Shown here one piece after another: positions 8,242 through 15,611 of a DNA stretch of 64,000 nt. The number at the start of each line of letters is the position of its first letter. Within the stretch, counting starts at the first letter, position 1. This stretch comes from Vallitalea guaymasensis (lineage in GTDB: Bacteria > Bacillota > Clostridia > Lachnospirales > Vallitaleaceae), in NCBI RefSeq assembly GCF_018141425.1, contig NZ_CP058561.1:3844001-3908000 (forward strand). The letters are read 5' to 3'. The notes beneath the pieces are model-generated. The model was not told the DNA's origin. It did not search any database and worked only from the letters and a program-made list of their open reading frames with translations. A program made the translations under genes and the position numbers.

Positions 8242-9948
8242 ATGGAAAATACAGATACAACAAGAATCGAAATTATGGATGTATTTACTGATAAAGCAGT
8301 ATATAAGCTAAATGAAAAAGTAAAGATTAATGTAGAGATCAATAATAGAAATAAAGATAATAAACCTTATTATATTGGATGTAAGATATATCAGTTGGAT
8401 GAGATAATATCTAATACCAAAGAAATACACGTACTGAATGAAGGGCTAAATAAAATAGTAATTGAATATTTACCACCAGTTGTTGAAAATAGAGGTTATG
8501 GTGTTGAGATCAAGGTTCAAAATGAGTGTAAAGATACAGCTTTTGATGTGCTTGAACACTGGAAGGTCAGACCAAGATATGGATTCTTAAGTGATTTTTA
8601 TAAAGAAGATGAAAAGGACGAAGAAGATATCTCACAGATGTCTAAGTACCACATTAATGCTGTTCAATTTTATGATTGGATGTATAAACATGAAGATTTG
8701 ATACCTGGAGAACCTTATTTTATAGACCTATTAGATAGAAAGTTGTCAAAGGAAGCTATTTTGGGTAAAATAAAAAGCTGTCATGATTACAATATGGCTT
8801 CAATAGGTTATGGCTGTATATATGCCGCTTCCAAGGAATTCTATAATACTCATAAAGAATGGGCTCTTTATACTAACGAAGATAAACCCCAGAATCTAGG
8901 AGAATGGTTCTATATAATGAATATTGCAAGTTCTTCACCTTGGACCAAGCATATAATAGATCAATTCCAATTAGCTATTGATAAATTTGATTTTGACGGG
9001 ATTCATCTTGATACATATGGCTTTCCAAAAACAGCTTATTCCAAGCTAAATAATGAGAGAAAACTAGAAAAGCTGGATGAACAGTTTTTGCCTCTTATCA
9101 ATAGAACCTATGATAGACTAAGAGAAGTGAAGCCAGAAGTTGGTCTGATATTTAATGCTGTCAGCAACTGGGCAATAGAAGCTGTAGCACCTAGTGAACA
9201 AGCCGCTTGTTACATAGAGGTGTGGAATCCTCAATATAAATATAGACATTTGTATGAACTCATTCATAGAGCTAAGGAATTAAGCGGTAAGCAGGTTATT
9301 CTTGCAGCATATCTAAAATGTTTTGATAAGAAATATGATTGTAGTCCAGAAAGTTGTCTTAATAGTCTACTTCTAACAACTGCTGTTATTTCGGCTAGTG
9401 GAGGATTTCAATTATTGTTAGGTGAGAATAATGGGGTGTTATGTGATCCATATTATGTAAACTATGGTAAAATATTAGATGAACATACTAATAAGGTTAG
9501 GAATTATTATGATTTTATTGTTAGGTATGGTGACATACTATATGACATTAATGCTAAGGATATTTCTATGACTCATGCAAATGGCATTAATACAGAATAT
9601 ATATTTTCAGGTGGTGATTTTTCCTCATACCCTAAAGAACAATCAATATGGACACAGATAAGGGAAACTGATAATTGTAAGGTAATTCATCTAGTCAATA
9701 TGATGGGGATAGATAGTGATATATGGAATGAAGAAAAGAAAAACAAACCTAAAAAAGTAAAAGGGATTAAGATTCAAGCTTTGATAGATGAAGAGATATT
9801 GGGAGTATATTATGCTACGCCAGATGGTGAGATGGCTAGTAGCAAAACTTTAGAATATACAATGGAATCAATGGATCGTGGACGTTATATTTGTTTTGAA
9901 GTACCTACAGTTGAATTTTGGGGAATGGTTTATATCAAGGTTAGGTAA
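8242..9948 (+). CDS. Intracellular GH66 dextranase-like enzyme
   Basis: A 568-residue glycoside hydrolase without signal peptide. The ATG at 8242 is preferred to GTG 8233, which lies inside the ribosome binding site AGAGGTGAG. An N-terminal Ig-like beta domain (about residues 1-105) precedes the barrel, which begins RYGFLSDFYKEDEKDEED and continues HINAVQFYDWMYKHEDL; both are hallmark GH66 blocks. The likely nucleophile is Asp257 in FDGIHLDTYGFPKTA and the likely acid/base is Glu326 in CYIEVWNPQY. GH66 enzymes hydrolyse or cyclise alpha-1,6-glucans (dextran). Here the enzyme would cut imported isomalto-oligosaccharides in the cytoplasm; the import link comes from the operon and is inferred. 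No glucan-binding repeats are present, as expected for an intracellular form. Confidence 0.88.
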   Translation: MENTDTTRIEIMDVFTDKAVYKLNEKVKINVEINNRNKDNKPYYIGCKIYQLDEIISNTKEIHVLNEGLNKIVIEYLPPVVENRGYGVEIKVQNECKDTAFDVLEHWKVRPRYGFLSDFYKEDEKDEEDISQMSKYHINAVQFYDWMYKHEDLIPGEPYFIDLLDRKLSKEAILGKIKSCHDYNMASIGYGCIYAASKEFYNTHKEWALYTNEDKPQNLGEWFYIMNIASSSPWTKHIIDQFQLAIDKFDFDGIHLDTYGFPKTAYSKLNNERKLEKLDEQFLPLINRTYDRLREVKPEVGLIFNAVSNWAIEAVAPSEQAACYIEVWNPQYKYRHLYELIHRAKELSGKQVILAAYLKCFDKKYDCSPESCLNSLLLTTAVISASGGFQLLLGENNGVLCDPYYVNYGKILDEHTNKVRNYYDFIVRYGDILYDINAKDISMTHANGINTEYIFSGGDFSSYPKEQSIWTQIRETDNCKVIHLVNMMGIDSDIWNEEKKNKPKKVKGIKIQALIDEEILGVYYATPDGEMASSKTLEYTMESMDRGRYICFEVPTVEFWGMVYIKVR

Positions 9949-9992
9949 AAATGAATGCCATAACAGTAGATATTTTTATGTAATAATAGAAG

Positions 9993-10042
9993 AGTTATCC
10001 TCATATATTTAAAATCATATGGATTAATATATGAGGATAACT
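9993..10042. terminator. Bidirectional intrinsic terminator
   Basis: A perfect 17-bp stem (agttatcctcatatatt at 9993-10009 with its complement at 10026-10042) is followed by TTTTATTT on the plus strand. It separates the GH66 operon from the convergent gene at 10048-10476. Confidence 0.85.
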
Positions 10043-10047
10043 TTTAT

Positions 10048-10476
10048 TTAATTAGTGATTTCTTTTTTTTCTATACTGCTAATTATTATGTAGCCAAATA
10101 AAATTTGAAATAATGCAGATAATAAGAAAGTTTCATTCCTAATAAAATAATAGTGGATTATACCAAATACATATAGTATTTTTATTAGGCTTATTAATAA
10201 GCTAGGAATCCCCATGATAAGTAATCTTGTTGTATTCATCTTTAATTTGACGTGTTTACCTACTTTGGTCAATAGAGACTCTAATCCAATACTCATACCA
10301 AATAAGATTCTACCTATCATAGGTAGTAATAAAACTCTTATATAAAAATTACTGTTATGAAAATTATAATTAACAGGTTTATAATTAGCACTATATTTAA
10401 ATATTATATAATTTAGAGCACCAATTAATAATATAATCATATATGCTACAATATATGTGGAAGCATTCTTTTTCAT
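10048..10476 (-). CDS. Hypothetical four-helix membrane protein
   Basis: About 142 residues with four clear hydrophobic segments (near residues 8-27, 50-68, 85-105 and 115-132 from the ATG). The ATG at 10476 is chosen because GAAAGG lies 8-10 nt upstream; a GTG at 10485 overlaps that site. A short basic C-terminus follows (IEKKEITN). I do not recognise the family and see no catalytic motif. It is monocistronic and ends at the shared terminator with the GH66 operon. It marks the left border of the accessory island that follows. Confidence 0.65.
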   Translation of the reverse strand: MKKNASTYIVAYMIILLIGALNYIIFKYSANYKPVNYNFHNSNFYIRVLLLPMIGRILFGMSIGLESLLTKVGKHVKLKMNTTRLLIMGIPSLLISLIKILYVFGIIHYYFIRNETFLLSALFQILFGYIIISSIEKKEITN

Positions 10477-10607
10477 AGGCAACACCTTTCTATAGAATAA
10501 AATTTATTCTTAGGTTATATCAATCTACTGTTTTTTTACATTTCCATACTTAGTTATCACACTACCTAAAAATATGAATAGGACTATTATCCCTTTCTAT
10601 AATATTA

Positions 10608-11395
10608 TCTTATTATAGTTTATCAAATTGAAATAATTATAAAAATAGCACTTTAATACTATAATATCGCAAAGATTGGATTAATAATGTTAGATTATAA
10701 TTAGCGGTTTAGTTATATTAGTAGAAAAAAATAGCTGATATAAATAATATATAGCTATTTTAATTTTTAGAAATTAATTGGCAAAATAGTTATTCTTATT
10801 ATACATAAAGAGTAATAGTTGTTTTGAAAATGCATTTTATCCCATAAATCGTGTCGTTCGTCAGGATTTATTGTATTTAATTATAAAAAGATATAATATT
10901 GAATGATGATAGAAAGGAGCTATTTATGGGACAGACAAAATACAATTTGAATACTTTATCTGAAAAAGAAGATGACATAATAGAAATAACTAAAAGAATA
11001 GACTATATCTTTAATAGATTAAAAATGATTAAGAATTCTATTGACATTGATATTACTAGAAGGGATAATATAGATGACCAATTTAATACTTTGACAAATG
11101 ATTTTCAAAATATTATTGAAAGTACTTACAATTCAAGTCAAATTATTAATAAAGCAGTAATTGAATATAGCAATAGCGAACATCAAATACAAAATCTGCT
11201 AAACCAATTATTAGATACAAGTACTGATTCACATGATACAGATATGACAAAAACGGACCATGATGAAGTAAGTATAAGTGGTATTAGTCTTTTACAGAAT
11301 TGGTTTGAACGATTGTATAATCAATTGATAAGTAAAATAACTCATGTAAAGAAGTTTTTTAATGATAATGGAGTTCATATAAATAATAAAGATTA
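10608..11395 (+). repeat. Long direct repeat, copy A (promoter + effector 5' end)
   Basis: This 788-bp stretch recurs nearly base for base at 13603-14391. It covers 318 bp of non-coding sequence upstream of the effector gene, the ribosome binding site and the first 157 or so codons. Similarity stops abruptly after the codons for NNKDY. The gap 10477-10925 otherwise holds no gene; 10500-10607 shows nothing recognisable. Confidence 0.92.
10844..10897 (+). promoter_or_regulatory. Putative effector promoter/operator (copy A)
   Basis: Inverted repeat ATAAATC (10844-10850) / GATTTAT (10865-10871) encloses GTGTCGTTCGTCAG, the only GC-richer patch in the leader. TATAAT at 10892-10897 is a good -10 box; TTGTAT at 10871 is a possible -35 with a short 15-bp spacer. 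The identical arrangement is present before the second effector (13840-13893). Operator function is inferred. Confidence 0.4.
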
Positions 11396-12530
11396 TTTAA
11401 AGTCAGTAGTTGAAGATGACAATACATTGGAAAGCAATGTATTGGACGAATCAGCAATAGGTACATATAGCAAATCTGAGTCATATAGAATTTTTAGGAA
11501 GGCATCTGAAAAAGAAGGTTATTATTATGATAAGGAAAGAATAAAGAAATTACAACAGTATATTCGTGAAAAAGGATTAAATGTTGAGGTAACAGGTAAA
11601 TTAGATAGAGCTACTTTCCAAGCGGTACATATGATTGGGATTGATGAATTAAAGGAAAATGGGTTTATTGAGGAAGATAGTATAAACAATATAAATAATT
11701 ACTTTTATATAAATCATAATAATATTTTGCATATTGATACTAGTGGATATTACAATAAAGAAATTAATAATAATCTTAGAGATGAAACATATTTTACTAA
11801 TCCACCTAAACCTGATTCTAATGCTGTCAAGTTGGATCTAATGGCTGATATATATACTTTTACATATTTATATAAATATTTTACAAAAATTCCTATCGCA
11901 GATAGTAACTATATGGATTATACATATTTATATGATAATTTTAATACAGAATTAGTAGATAAAATAATTGAATCAGTTGGTAATACAAAATTTATTTACG
12001 AAATGTCTCAGCTAAAAAGTACAAATGATTTAGGACAATTTGTATTTGGTAAGACACTTGAAAAATATTCAAAGCGAGCAAATACACTGGCTGAGTGGAG
12101 TACATTTGCTAATAATCCAAATGCATTAATGCCTATTGCATTATTTGATATGGTTAAAAATGAATTTGAGGATAAAAAGAATCTCAAAAATCTTAAATAT
12201 ACTAGTGCAATAGATAATGACCCATTTAATATGTTTTTATTAAAAGGTTATAGAAATGAATTTATTAATGAATGGGAAACTATATCTAAAGATGTTTATG
12301 ATGAGTTTACTGATGTTTACGGTAAAAACCTAAATAACGATCAAGAGTACTTATTATATAAAATATCAAGTAAAATAGGTGAAATTATTGAAAAAAACAA
12401 GAATTATGAGCATAATATCAATAATTTAGAGGTGATATTTAAAGATATAGAAGATAAATATCACGAGGAGCAATTTAAGAAGACATGGTACTATAAAAAT
12501 TACATATTACCTCGGGAACAAGGGGTATAA
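10926..12530 (+). CDS. Putative polymorphic secreted effector A
   Basis: 534 residues. The ATG at 10926 has AAAGGAGC upstream and matches the start of its paralogue at 13922; a TTG at 10899 lies before the ribosome binding site. Residues 1-100 are a helical, Asn/Ile/Asp-rich domain without signal peptide, of the size and style of WXG100/LXG secretion domains (no classic WXG or LXG tripeptide is visible). A linker follows, then residues 115-157 (LLQNWFERLYNQLISKIT) shared with the paralogue. Beyond that the sequence is unique: residues 200-235 (IKKLQQYIREKGLNVEVTGK) resemble a peptidoglycan-binding-like fold, and the last 200 or so residues are an unrecognised, probably helical toxin-like domain. 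A conserved N-terminus with a variable C-terminus and a small neighbouring gene is the architecture of polymorphic toxins; activity is unproven. Confidence 0.65.
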   Translation: MGQTKYNLNTLSEKEDDIIEITKRIDYIFNRLKMIKNSIDIDITRRDNIDDQFNTLTNDFQNIIESTYNSSQIINKAVIEYSNSEHQIQNLLNQLLDTSTDSHDTDMTKTDHDEVSISGISLLQNWFERLYNQLISKITHVKKFFNDNGVHINNKDYLKSVVEDDNTLESNVLDESAIGTYSKSESYRIFRKASEKEGYYYDKERIKKLQQYIREKGLNVEVTGKLDRATFQAVHMIGIDELKENGFIEEDSINNINNYFYINHNNILHIDTSGYYNKEINNNLRDETYFTNPPKPDSNAVKLDLMADIYTFTYLYKYFTKIPIADSNYMDYTYLYDNFNTELVDKIIESVGNTKFIYEMSQLKSTNDLGQFVFGKTLEKYSKRANTLAEWSTFANNPNALMPIALFDMVKNEFEDKKNLKNLKYTSAIDNDPFNMFLLKGYRNEFINEWETISKDVYDEFTDVYGKNLNNDQEYLLYKISSKIGEIIEKNKNYEHNINNLEVIFKDIEDKYHEEQFKKTWYYKNYILPREQGV

Positions 12531-12553
12531 ATTAATATGAGAAAGGAATTAGT

Positions 12554-12991
12554 ATGACAAAAAAACAGAAGAAGATTATAACTATAACAAGTATAGCTAT
12601 GTTAATTATGATATATTTTATTTCAAATTTCGTTAGACTTAAAATAATTGAAATCAAATTTGATAAATACAATAACGAATTTACAGAAATATATAGTGAG
12701 TTAATAAATACTATTGATATAAAAAATCTAGATACTTCTTTAACAGAAGAAAATCTTGATAAAGTTGCAAAATTAGAGGAATTAATACCTAAAATGGATT
12801 CTTTAAGAACAGATAAGACTTTTTTTGAATTAGTAGCAGCAAAGAATTTTTATTTAGATATTAAAGACAGCTTCGAGAAAGCTAAGTATTGGGAAAATAT
12901 GAGTGATACTGAAAAGTTAGAAGTACAAATGATACTTATAGGTAATAAATCCATTATTAATATTTCTAATGGTTCAAAGCATAAGAAATAA
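12554..12991 (+). CDS. Small membrane-anchored protein, candidate immunity protein for effector A
   Basis: 145 residues, starting 23 bp after effector A with GAAAGGA upstream. One N-terminal membrane helix (residues 11-28) is followed by a helical, charged, probably extracellular domain. The tail contains AKYWENMSDTEKLEVQMI. Two downstream proteins (19210-19644 and 19776-20210) have the same length, topology and tail pattern (W-x-x-[LM]-[ST]-x-x-E-K/Q), so the three form a paralogous family. Position immediately behind an effector, small size and presence of orphan copies suggest an immunity role acting outside the membrane; this is inference. The family is otherwise unknown to me. Confidence 0.65.
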   Translation: MTKKQKKIITITSIAMLIMIYFISNFVRLKIIEIKFDKYNNEFTEIYSELINTIDIKNLDTSLTEENLDKVAKLEELIPKMDSLRTDKTFFELVAAKNFYLDIKDSFEKAKYWENMSDTEKLEVQMILIGNKSIINISNGSKHKK

Positions 12992-13061
12992 GATTAATGG
13001 GATTCAACAGTATTTGAATAATCAATAAGAGTATTGTTTTAAGGATAAATTAATATGTTTA

Positions 13062-13185
13062 ATGATCAAATCTGGATGGAAGTTTAAAGTTGGTTATTCT
13101 GTTTTGATAATTGCGGGTATATTATTAGCAATATGCTTCATAGGAAATAAATATTTAGATTATAAAGCAAAAAAGTACTGTGAGA
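13062..13185 (+). pseudogene. Truncated small membrane protein (relative of 17779-17961)
   Basis: The first 41 residues (WKFKVGYSVLIIAGILLA, then KAKKYCEK) match the intact 60-residue protein at 17779-17961 (WKSKISYLIYIIGGMFLA, then RAKKYCEK). Just after KYCEK the homology ends and the frame runs into transposase sequence. An overlapping ATG at 13053 opens only a 10-codon frame. The gene is therefore a remnant cut by, or fused to, an insertion-sequence remnant. Confidence 0.75.
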
Positions 13186-13513
13186 AAACTACCTCTTCTG
13201 GTAAGAAAATGAGTAAAGTTGTTGATGAAAAACAGGTTGTTTTCTATAGTGAGAAGTATGCTATAAAAGCTCGTAAAGATAGGGAAGCTACTCTTAAAAA
13301 GGAATCTTTCCGTGTGACTAAATCCGATTTGGAGGCTCGCCTTGTCTATGTTTCTAGACAGGACCACATACAAGCTTATGCTTTGTATCTTTGGTTATTG
13401 CTCGTATATTAGAATTGAATACCAAACACAAATATAGCATTAGAAAATTGCTCACTTTAGGAAAAATAAAAAAAATTTTAGGAAACACAAAAAAAGGAGT
13501 TGTTACACTATAA
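13186..13513 (+). mobile_element. IS1634/IS4-type transposase remnant
   Basis: Three collinear pieces of an IS1634-like transposase are visible. First, VVDEKQVVFYSEKYAIKARK in the frame of the truncated gene. Then SFRVTKSDLEARLVYVSRQD follows at once, so the middle of the protein is deleted. After a frameshift near 13375 the reading continues CFVSLVIARILEL and KYSIRKLL, and finally TLGKIKKILGNTKK, which looks like the family C-terminus, ending at TAA 13511-13513. At least two internal deletions and one frameshift make it inactive. It lies directly upstream of the second copy of the effector promoter repeat. Confidence 0.8.
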
Positions 13514-13532
13514 CTTTCTGACAAACAAGAAA

Positions 13533-13573
13533 AGCCGTATACCATTATATTTACTGGGGTAACGGCTATTTTT
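13533..13573 (+). terminator. Stem-loop after transposase remnant
   Basis: AGCCGT (13533-13538) pairs with ACGGCT (13562-13567), followed by ATTTTTAA. It may be the former end of the insertion sequence or a terminator insulating the second effector unit. No terminal inverted repeat of the element was found. Confidence 0.5.
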
Positions 13574-13602
13574 AATGGCTTTATACTGCAAAACTCAGGT
13601 TG

Positions 13603-14391
13603 TCTTATTATAGTTTATCAAATTGAAATAATTATAAAAATAGCACTTTAATACTATAATATCGTAAAGATTGGATTAAAATATAATATCATAATTAGCG
13701 GTTTAGGTATATTGATAGAATAAAAAGATAGCTGATATGAATAATATATATCTATTTAAAGTTTAGAAATTAATTGGCAAAATAGTTATTCTTATTATAC
13801 ATAAAGAGTAATATTTGTTTTGAAAATGCATTTTATCCCATAAATCGTGTCGTTCGTCAGGATTTATTGTATTTAATTATAAAAAGATATAATATTAAAT
13901 GATAATAGAAAGGAGCTATTTATGGGACAGACAAAATACAATTTGAATACTTTATCTGAAAAAGAAAATGACATAATAAAAATAACTAAAAGAATAGACT
14001 ATATTTTTAATAGATTCAAAATGATTAAGAATTCTATTGACATTGATATTACCAGAAGGGATAATATAGATGACCATTTTAATACTTTGACAAATGATTT
14101 TCAAAATATTATTGAAAGTACTTACAATTCAAGTCAAATTATTAATAAAGCAGTAATGGAATATAGCAATAGCGAACATCAAATACAAAATCTGCTTAAC
14201 CAATTATTAGATACAAGTACTGGTTCACATGATACAGATACGACAAAAACGGACCATGATGAAGTAAGTATAAGTGGTATTAGTCTTTTACAGAATTGGT
14301 TTGAACGATTGTATAATCAATTGATAAGTAAAATAACTCATGTAAAGAAGTTTTTTGAGGATAATGGAGTTCATATAAATAATAAAGATTA
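13603..14391 (+). repeat. Long direct repeat, copy B (promoter + effector 5' end)
   Basis: Second copy of the 788-bp repeat at 10608-11395, 2995 bp further on, with scattered point differences. It again spans about 319 bp of leader, the operator-like inverted repeat (13840-13867), TATAAT, the ribosome binding site AAAGGAGC and the effector N-terminal coding region, and ends at the codons for NNKDY. This repeat fills the gap between the transposase remnant and 13922. Confidence 0.92.
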
Positions 14392-15154
14392 CTCAGAACA
14401 CTCTGTAGGACAAATCAAAGAGAGTGCTGACTTACAGGATGCGGATATATTATCTTCTTCAGATTTAAATAATGTATATGCTTTAAAAACAACATATGCT
14501 TATTTATCTTCCAAAGAAAATAAAGATGATCAAATGCTTGCAATATTAAGAGCTATTGATATAATACGACAAAAAGATGAATATAATGGTTTATATTATT
14601 CACAAGATAAAGATGGAAATTATAAATCACAATATTATTATAAGAATAGTAGGATTCATTCAAAATTAAACATAATTCAAAATGATAAATACAGAATGGA
14701 AAAAGGATTTAATATTATGAATGCTATTTCTGGTATATTAGTATATCCAATAGGAGTAGTATCAGCATTAGGCTCAATAGCGCCAGAAGCAGGTACAAAT
14801 CTTTCTAATGATATAACTGATGAAAATACACCTGACATGCTTAATGTTACTTTGAATACAGTGGGATTATCCCCTAAACCTAAAAATTTAGGAACTTTCA
14901 TAACTTTCATATCAGCTATGAAAACTGATAAAGAATTGGAAAAAATAAAAGGATATTCCAGTGTTTCAGTGTCATTTGAGCATGAAGGTATAATTGAAAC
15001 TTTTAATTATGTTATGAATAAAAATAATACAATTGTTAGTGCTAGAAAACAAGAACCAATTAAAGTAACTATACCTGCACAATATAGTTATTTATATGAA
15101 AGACATCCTTCACCTGATTTAAAAATTAATAGGAATAAAATGTGGTTTGATTAA
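13922..15154 (+). CDS. Putative polymorphic secreted effector B
   Basis: 410 residues. The first 156 or so are almost identical to effector A (only scattered substitutions such as D to N and L to F); everything after NNKDY is unrelated. The unique C-terminus has a helical segment (residues 165-215, LKTTYAYLSSKENKDDQMLA), a Tyr-rich stretch (YYSQDKDGNYKSQYYYKNSR), a hydrophobic Gly/Ala-rich stretch near residues 262-290 (ISGILVYPIGVVSALGSIAP) and a beta-rich tail ending near MWFD. I recognise no known toxin domain. The hydrophobic stretch could be a membrane-inserting segment. The gene is followed 6 bp later by a zinc-ribbon membrane protein, the candidate immunity partner. Function as a toxin is inferred from architecture. 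Confidence 0.65.
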   Translation: MGQTKYNLNTLSEKENDIIKITKRIDYIFNRFKMIKNSIDIDITRRDNIDDHFNTLTNDFQNIIESTYNSSQIINKAVMEYSNSEHQIQNLLNQLLDTSTGSHDTDTTKTDHDEVSISGISLLQNWFERLYNQLISKITHVKKFFEDNGVHINNKDYSEHSVGQIKESADLQDADILSSSDLNNVYALKTTYAYLSSKENKDDQMLAILRAIDIIRQKDEYNGLYYSQDKDGNYKSQYYYKNSRIHSKLNIIQNDKYRMEKGFNIMNAISGILVYPIGVVSALGSIAPEAGTNLSNDITDENTPDMLNVTLNTVGLSPKPKNLGTFITFISAMKTDKELEKIKGYSSVSVSFEHEGIIETFNYVMNKNNTIVSARKQEPIKVTIPAQYSYLYERHPSPDLKINRNKMWFD

Positions 15155-15160
15155 GAGGAG

Positions 15161-15448
15161 TTGATTAAAATTAAAAAACATAAATGTCCACATTGCAAAT
15201 GTGAGATTTCTTTTCTGACAAAATTAAAAATGGACCCAAGATTTTCTCAAAAATGTAATATATGTGGAACAAGAATAGGAGAACCAATTTTTGTAAATAT
15301 ACCAATGATTATAACTTTTGTAGTATTACTAATTACTTTTAATACTTGGATAACTGAGCATCTAATAATAAGTATATTTATTTTGGCTTTATTACTTTTA
15401 ATAAATAGATTTATTTTAGCTATTTGTGCACCAGTAGTAGAAAAATAG
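15161..15448 (+). CDS. Zinc-ribbon two-helix membrane protein, candidate immunity protein for effector B
   Basis: About 95 residues: an N-terminal zinc ribbon (CPHCKC, then CNICGTRIGEP) and two C-terminal membrane helices (residues 48-63 and 69-89). A near-identical paralogue lies at 20831-21118. The start is uncertain. The TTG at 15161 directly abuts GAGGAG, leaving no normal spacing, and the same is true of the paralogue, so initiation may occur at a nearby non-standard codon (ATT) or with a poor spacing. Its position 6 bp after effector B and its orphan copy suggest an immunity role (inference); the family is unknown to me. Confidence 0.65.
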   Translation: MIKIKKHKCPHCKCEISFLTKLKMDPRFSQKCNICGTRIGEPIFVNIPMIITFVVLLITFNTWITEHLIISIFILALLLLINRFILAICAPVVEK

Positions 15449-15611
15449 ATTTTAACAATATCTTTTTACATGTAAAAAACTGAACATTTAATATTCAAGT
15501 TTGATATAAAGAGATTGATTGAATATGTTATGTTTTACATACAGATATATAAATATATTAAAGGTTAATAATTACAAGTTTCAACAAATAAACTAAGAAA
15601 GGACAACACCA

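Noticed and set aside
10899-10925. Earlier TTG start for effector A
   Set aside because: It lies upstream of the ribosome binding site AAAGGAGC, and the paralogue at 13922 starts at the equivalent of ATG 10926.
13186-13513. Functional transposase gene
   Set aside because: The conserved blocks are present but with large internal deletions and a frameshift, so no full catalytic core remains.
10608-14391. Long repeats as an IS or CRISPR structure
   Set aside because: Only two copies, no terminal inverted repeats or transposase inside the repeat, and the repeat encodes the effector 5' end; a gene duplication explains it better.
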